The notes below the pieces were generated by a model. It saw only the letters and a program-made list of their open reading frames with translations. It was not told the origin of the DNA and did no database searches. DNA of 36,487 nt from the NCBI GenBank assembly GCA_024279735.1, contig JAJRRF010000274.1:1-36487 (forward strand), given 5' to 3'. The translations under genes were made by a program, and so were the position numbers. Positions 33,824 through 36,487 of this stretch are shown piece by piece. The stretch's first letter is position 1. Each line of letters starts with the position of its first letter. The DNA is from Alphaproteobacteria bacterium. Its GTDB lineage: Bacteria > Pseudomonadota > Alphaproteobacteria > Rhizobiales > JAJRRF01.

Positions 33824-34297
33824 TTAGGATACCTTACTCCAGGAACCATCCCTGTTACGGCACGCACGGCCACGCATGGTTTCCCTGCGGCCATCAATAT
33901 AGATGGTATGGCGGAAACGTCGGCACTGTTTCCTGCCCATTGAATAGGAGCGTTCCGGAATAATTTCTCCGCGATGACCACTGTCAGGGTTGTTCCACGC
34001 TACAGCACGACCTGAGCGTCCAGATTCCAGGGCATCAAATTCAGCCTTGGAGGCTGCCAACTGGTCTGCCTTGTCGAGGGAACGGCCAACCGAGCTGCCA
34101 ACAATACCGCCAACCATAACGCCTGCCATGGTTGCCAAAATGCGTCCACTGCCCTTGCCAACCTGATTACCCAATATACCGCCTGCAACCGCGCCAACAA
34201 TAGCCCCTCCGTCTTCCTTGTTCAAACCACCATTAGAGCTACACGCTGACAATGAAAGCGAAAGGACAACAACTGAAATTAAAGAAATATTTTTCAT
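33824..34297 (-). CDS. Glycine-zipper lipoprotein, 17-kDa surface antigen family
   Basis: A 157-residue lipoprotein. The signal peptide MKNISLISVVVLSLSLSAC ends at lipobox Cys19 (LSAC). A glycine-zipper hairpin follows at about 33-75 (GGAIVGAVAGGILGNQVGKG and MAGVMVGGIVGSSVGRSLD). The C-terminal part has a family pattern (AVAWNNPDSGHRGEIIPERS, CRRFRHTIYIDGRRETMRGRACR, RDGSW). It belongs to the 17-kDa surface antigen / RT0821-Lpp0805 family of outer-membrane proteins. The start ATG 34297 has AGAAG upstream; codons to 34363 precede it but do not form a signal peptide. BamB is upstream on the same strand, 160 bp away, so it has its own promoter or a joint one. Confidence 0.9.
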   Translation of the reverse strand: MKNISLISVVVLSLSLSACSSNGGLNKEDGGAIVGAVAGGILGNQVGKGSGRILATMAGVMVGGIVGSSVGRSLDKADQLAASKAEFDALESGRSGRAVAWNNPDSGHRGEIIPERSYSMGRKQCRRFRHTIYIDGRRETMRGRACRNRDGSWSKVS

Positions 34298-34456
34298 GAC
34301 TTTTCTTCTCTGCATATTGGTTAAATGTATTTTGTCTGTCTGACGCATGGCACAAATACGCAAAATCCAACAGTTTTGTTGCGCTTATCTACTATATTTC
34401 ATTGAAAGGTGCAACAAGAATACGTTGAAATTAAGAATGCACCTTCCTGGCAACCT

Positions 34457-35836
34457 TTAGTTCAACGCAATAAGCTGCGCCTTATCCGTCAGCAGCACCA
34501 TACGGCCACCAGCAATGATGGGGGGCAACAGGCTCTTATAGCCAATATTCTTCTTTTTCACAATCTTTCCGCTTTGAGCATCAACCCCAATCAGCAGTCC
34601 CTTTTTCGAGACCAGCCACAGGGTATTGCTTGCCAGAACCGGCCCACTCCAACGGCGCGACATAGACAGTTTGGTCGTCCAGCGCACCTTACCTGTCTTG
34701 TGATCCATAGCAATAAGCTGTCCGTTGACATCAACCACATAAACCGTATTGCCGCTGACCCAGGGCATCTGCATTGACCTGATGTTTTTGTTCCAGATCC
34801 TGTCACCAGAACCCAGCCTTGTTGCAATCATACGTCCTGCATGACTGACAGCATAGAGGACATTGTTATGGATAACAGGCCGAGCAGGGTCACTCATAGC
34901 CGCAAGCGATGAACGGTTGCGTGAACGTGACAGGGATTCTGCCAGAGAGGTCTCCCCAGTATTAATATTATAGGCGATTACATCTCCTGAAGAATAGGGT
35001 ACCACCACTGTCTGCCCTGAAACTGCCGGGCTTACATTGTCCAGGATACGCGCCTTGCCAGTACTGCCAATCTTTGACCAGACCTCATTGCCTGTAGCAG
35101 CATCCAGGCAAAAAACCTGGCCTTCTGTACTGACAACAAAAATTTTGCCCTGGGCTGCTGTCGGTGAAGTCCTGATCGGCGAGCCAAGGTTCTTTTTCCA
35201 GGAAATCTTCCCGTTAGAAGGGTTAATTGCATAGACACGGCCATACCCTGTTGCAGCAACAAGCTGGCCATTGTCAATCGCAAGGCCGCCGCCATAACCC
35301 TCTTTTGTACCTTCTGTTGCAGGCTTCAGCGATGTTGACCAGACCTTGCTGCCGCTGGACAGGGAGGTTGCAATCACAGTGCCGCGAACATCCATTGTAA
35401 AGACATGGTTGCCATAGACGACAGGAATAACCGTCAGGCGGCCAGAAGAACTGGAGCCATAACCTACATTTGTTGACCAGGCTGGTGAAAGACCAGCCTT
35501 ATAGTAAAGGTGTCCAGGATTATTGCTGGCAGTGCCCCCAGGCTGGGTCCATCCTGCATTCTGGACAATGGTTGGTAAAGAAACAGGGGTGGTTGCCCTT
35601 GTCGAGCTGGACACCAGGCTGGATTCCGGCTTCAGGACAGCAACCCGCTCCCCAGGCATAATCACTTCCTTTTCCTTGAACGGGTTAAGCTTGCTGACAG
35701 AACTGGCAACAGACCCCAGTGAGCCACATGAGGCCAGACCCACCGACAGGCCGACCAATACAAGGACAGAAAGTTTTGGAAGCTGTTTTACCTGCTGTCT
35801 GGCTTTTGCCTGCTGTCTCATTTTTGGGTGTGCCAT
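34457..35836 (-). CDS. bamB: Outer-membrane assembly lipoprotein BamB
   Basis: A 459-residue lipoprotein. A basic N-terminal region and hydrophobic stretch (LSVLVLVGLSVGLASC) end at lipobox Cys37. The rest is an eight-bladed PQQ-type beta propeller with repeats such as VYAINPSNGKISWKKNLGSP, VFCLDAATGNEVWSKIGS and LIAMDHKTGKVRWTTKL. BamB helps BamA insert beta-barrel proteins. It is longer than E. coli BamB (392). ATG 35836 is used as start; ATG 35821 is possible; neither has a strong ribosome site. In many alphaproteobacteria bamB lies with a TPR gene and der; neither is recognisable beside it here. Confidence 0.9.
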   Translation of the reverse strand: MAHPKMRQQAKARQQVKQLPKLSVLVLVGLSVGLASCGSLGSVASSVSKLNPFKEKEVIMPGERVAVLKPESSLVSSSTRATTPVSLPTIVQNAGWTQPGGTASNNPGHLYYKAGLSPAWSTNVGYGSSSSGRLTVIPVVYGNHVFTMDVRGTVIATSLSSGSKVWSTSLKPATEGTKEGYGGGLAIDNGQLVAATGYGRVYAINPSNGKISWKKNLGSPIRTSPTAAQGKIFVVSTEGQVFCLDAATGNEVWSKIGSTGKARILDNVSPAVSGQTVVVPYSSGDVIAYNINTGETSLAESLSRSRNRSSLAAMSDPARPVIHNNVLYAVSHAGRMIATRLGSGDRIWNKNIRSMQMPWVSGNTVYVVDVNGQLIAMDHKTGKVRWTTKLSMSRRWSGPVLASNTLWLVSKKGLLIGVDAQSGKIVKKKNIGYKSLLPPIIAGGRMVLLTDKAQLIALN

Positions 35837-36366
35837 CTTCAATAATGATCCTGTAAAAATTATGTGTCCTGACATGTCTATGGGTTACCCAACACATGCA
35901 CATCATCCTGACCAGCCCTCCCCCAAAATCCAGACATCGAACGTTTGGGAGAATAAAATATATTAGGGCAGCAATGGGTATGCTGCAAAATATTAATGAA
36001 CAAAAGCCGCCTTTGTCGCAAAACTAAACTGTGAGTGTGCTGTAAAAACTATATTTTTGATCATTTTTAGGGGTTCTGCCGATGACTGAACCCAAAAAAC
36101 ATACAAAAACCACGCCCCTTTATTCTCATTTTGAGAGAAAAACGAATCACTCCAGCCTTTTAGAAAACACTATCAGGCTCAATTGTTGCCTTTTAATGGC
36201 AAGCGATATTTTTATGAGATGTGTGGCATTTTATCCTGCTATCCTGGGCACTTCAATTCATGGTCTTAGTTATTTGGCGCGAATGGGTTTGAACCCGCTT
36301 GCAACGTTTTTTCGTCTTCCGAACAAACCAGAAACGTGTGGAATGGGTCATAGTACACGACTCTCT
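35837..36366. other. Right-hand gap, uncertain coding content
   Basis: About 530 bp without a convincing gene. A 97-codon plus-strand frame at 36082-36375 starts with ATG behind AGGGG at a good distance. It has poor protein pattern (LLMASDIFMRCVAFYPAILG) and is followed at once by a possible terminator. I list it separately with low confidence. The bamB promoter should also be here. Confidence 0.4.
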
Positions 36367-36375
36367 TCAGGCTAA
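36082..36375 (+). CDS. Possible small protein, uncertain
   Basis: A 97-residue frame beginning MTEPKKHTKTTPLYSHFERK. AGGGG lies about 8 bases before the ATG. A hairpin AGCC-GGCT followed by GTTTTTT lies just after the stop codon (about 36376-36400). Against it: no recognisable domain, scattered Cys and Pro, and a competing minus-strand frame that overlaps its end. Unresolved. Confidence 0.2.
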   Translation: MTEPKKHTKTTPLYSHFERKTNHSSLLENTIRLNCCLLMASDIFMRCVAFYPAILGTSIHGLSYLARMGLNPLATFFRLPNKPETCGMGHSTRLSSG

Positions 36376-36486
36376 AGCCTTTTGGACGGGCTGTTTTTTC
36401 GTTTGTGGGGCTAGGAACTTTTTAAGCAGGCGGATTGCTTCATCTTTTTGGTGCATGAGCAATTGCCGTAATTTATCAAGCCCATA
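36367..36486 (-). CDS. C-terminal fragment of an unidentified protein (cut by window edge)
   Basis: Thirty-nine codons are open from the right edge to TGA (complement of 36367-36369). The peptide starts YGLDKLRQLLMHQKDEAIRL and then LLKKFLAPQTKKQP: a helical, charged, protein-like C terminus. It is on the strand of bamB. It cannot be identified from this piece. Confidence 0.35.
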   Translation of the reverse strand, partial: YGLDKLRQLLMHQKDEAIRLLKKFLAPQTKKQPVQKALA

Positions 36487-36487
36487 A

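Noticed and set aside
34406-34445. Inverted repeat AAGGTGCA/TGCACCTT as a bamB terminator
   Set aside because: The loop is 24 bases and no U-run follows on the minus strand, so a terminator is not supported.
36255-36310. tRNA-like 3' end on the minus strand (GGGTTCAAACCC followed by CGCGCCA)
   Set aside because: The T-arm does not fit (the third pair of the stem fails) and no matching 5' acceptor GGCGCG or anticodon arm occurs within 90 bases upstream.
1-36487. CRISPR array, prophage or defence island
   Set aside because: No regular spaced repeats, no phage structural or integrase genes, and no recognisable defence genes are present.

Overview
The window is a chromosomal segment of an alphaproteobacterium of moderate to low GC content. 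The protein families point to this class: a PodJ-like Sel1 scaffold, SMC and FtsK of the alphaproteobacterial type, a small alphaproteobacterial secreted protein next to yjbQ, an alphaproteobacterial YqaA-DsbB pair, a TAXI-type receptor without a transporter, and an OmpR-type regulator. A finer placement is not safe from the sequence alone. The Na+/solute symporter pair would suit a salt-containing habitat, but this is weak evidence. Most genes are housekeeping genes for the cell envelope, chromosome segregation and repair, separated by gaps rich in short repeats.

Layout. 1-400: the 3' end of an IS66-family transposase, then a hairpin repeat and a terminator. 401-3427 (-): PodJ-like membrane scaffold. 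3942-5494: a secreted coiled-coil protein and yjbQ (+) facing a rhodanese (-), with an inverted repeat on both sides of yjbQ. 5579-7807 (-): DUF4212 subunit and its sodium:solute symporter. 7884-8055: MITE copy A. 8347-10460: exonuclease III (+), then a cNMP-fold protein and an OmpR-type regulator (-). 10680-12830: L,D-transpeptidase (+), YggS (-), AlkB and a small overlapping gene (+). 12916-16175 (-): TAXI-type receptor followed by a large membrane-anchored TPR protein. 16670-17107 (+): CBS-domain protein. 17449-22395 (-): dapC-type aminotransferase, ftsK, lolA. 22497-22669: MITE copy B. 22685-23659 (-): D,D-carboxypeptidase. 23940-24025 (-): tRNA-Leu(CAA). 24232-25344 (+): yqaA-like gene and dsbB. 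25404-25631: a second type of MITE. 25900-30261 (-): smc, an OsmC-like gene and a small membrane protein. 30485-31822 (+): gltX. 31851-36487 (mostly -): GNAT protein, a repeat-rich gap, DUF2892 protein, 17-kDa antigen lipoprotein, bamB, and an unresolved right edge.

Functional links. Many genes serve the envelope: DapC and the D,D- and L,D-type enzymes act on peptidoglycan or its precursors, LolA and BamB on outer-membrane lipoprotein and protein assembly, DsbB on periplasmic disulfides, and the PodJ-like and 672-residue TPR proteins are anchored inner-membrane proteins. FtsK and SMC handle chromosome segregation; XthA and AlkB repair DNA.

The most unusual content is non-coding. Two diverged copies of an ISAs1-like MITE have 18-bp inverted ends and 9-bp target duplications. 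A separate 228-bp MITE has a 3-bp duplication. A palindromic repeat flanks yjbQ and supplies the stop codons of both neighbouring genes. A GGACAC-ended repeat family has full, partial and internally deleted copies. No CRISPR array, prophage or recognisable defence island is present. The best candidate for an undescribed protein system is the TAXI receptor plus membrane-anchored TPR protein pair at 12916-16175.
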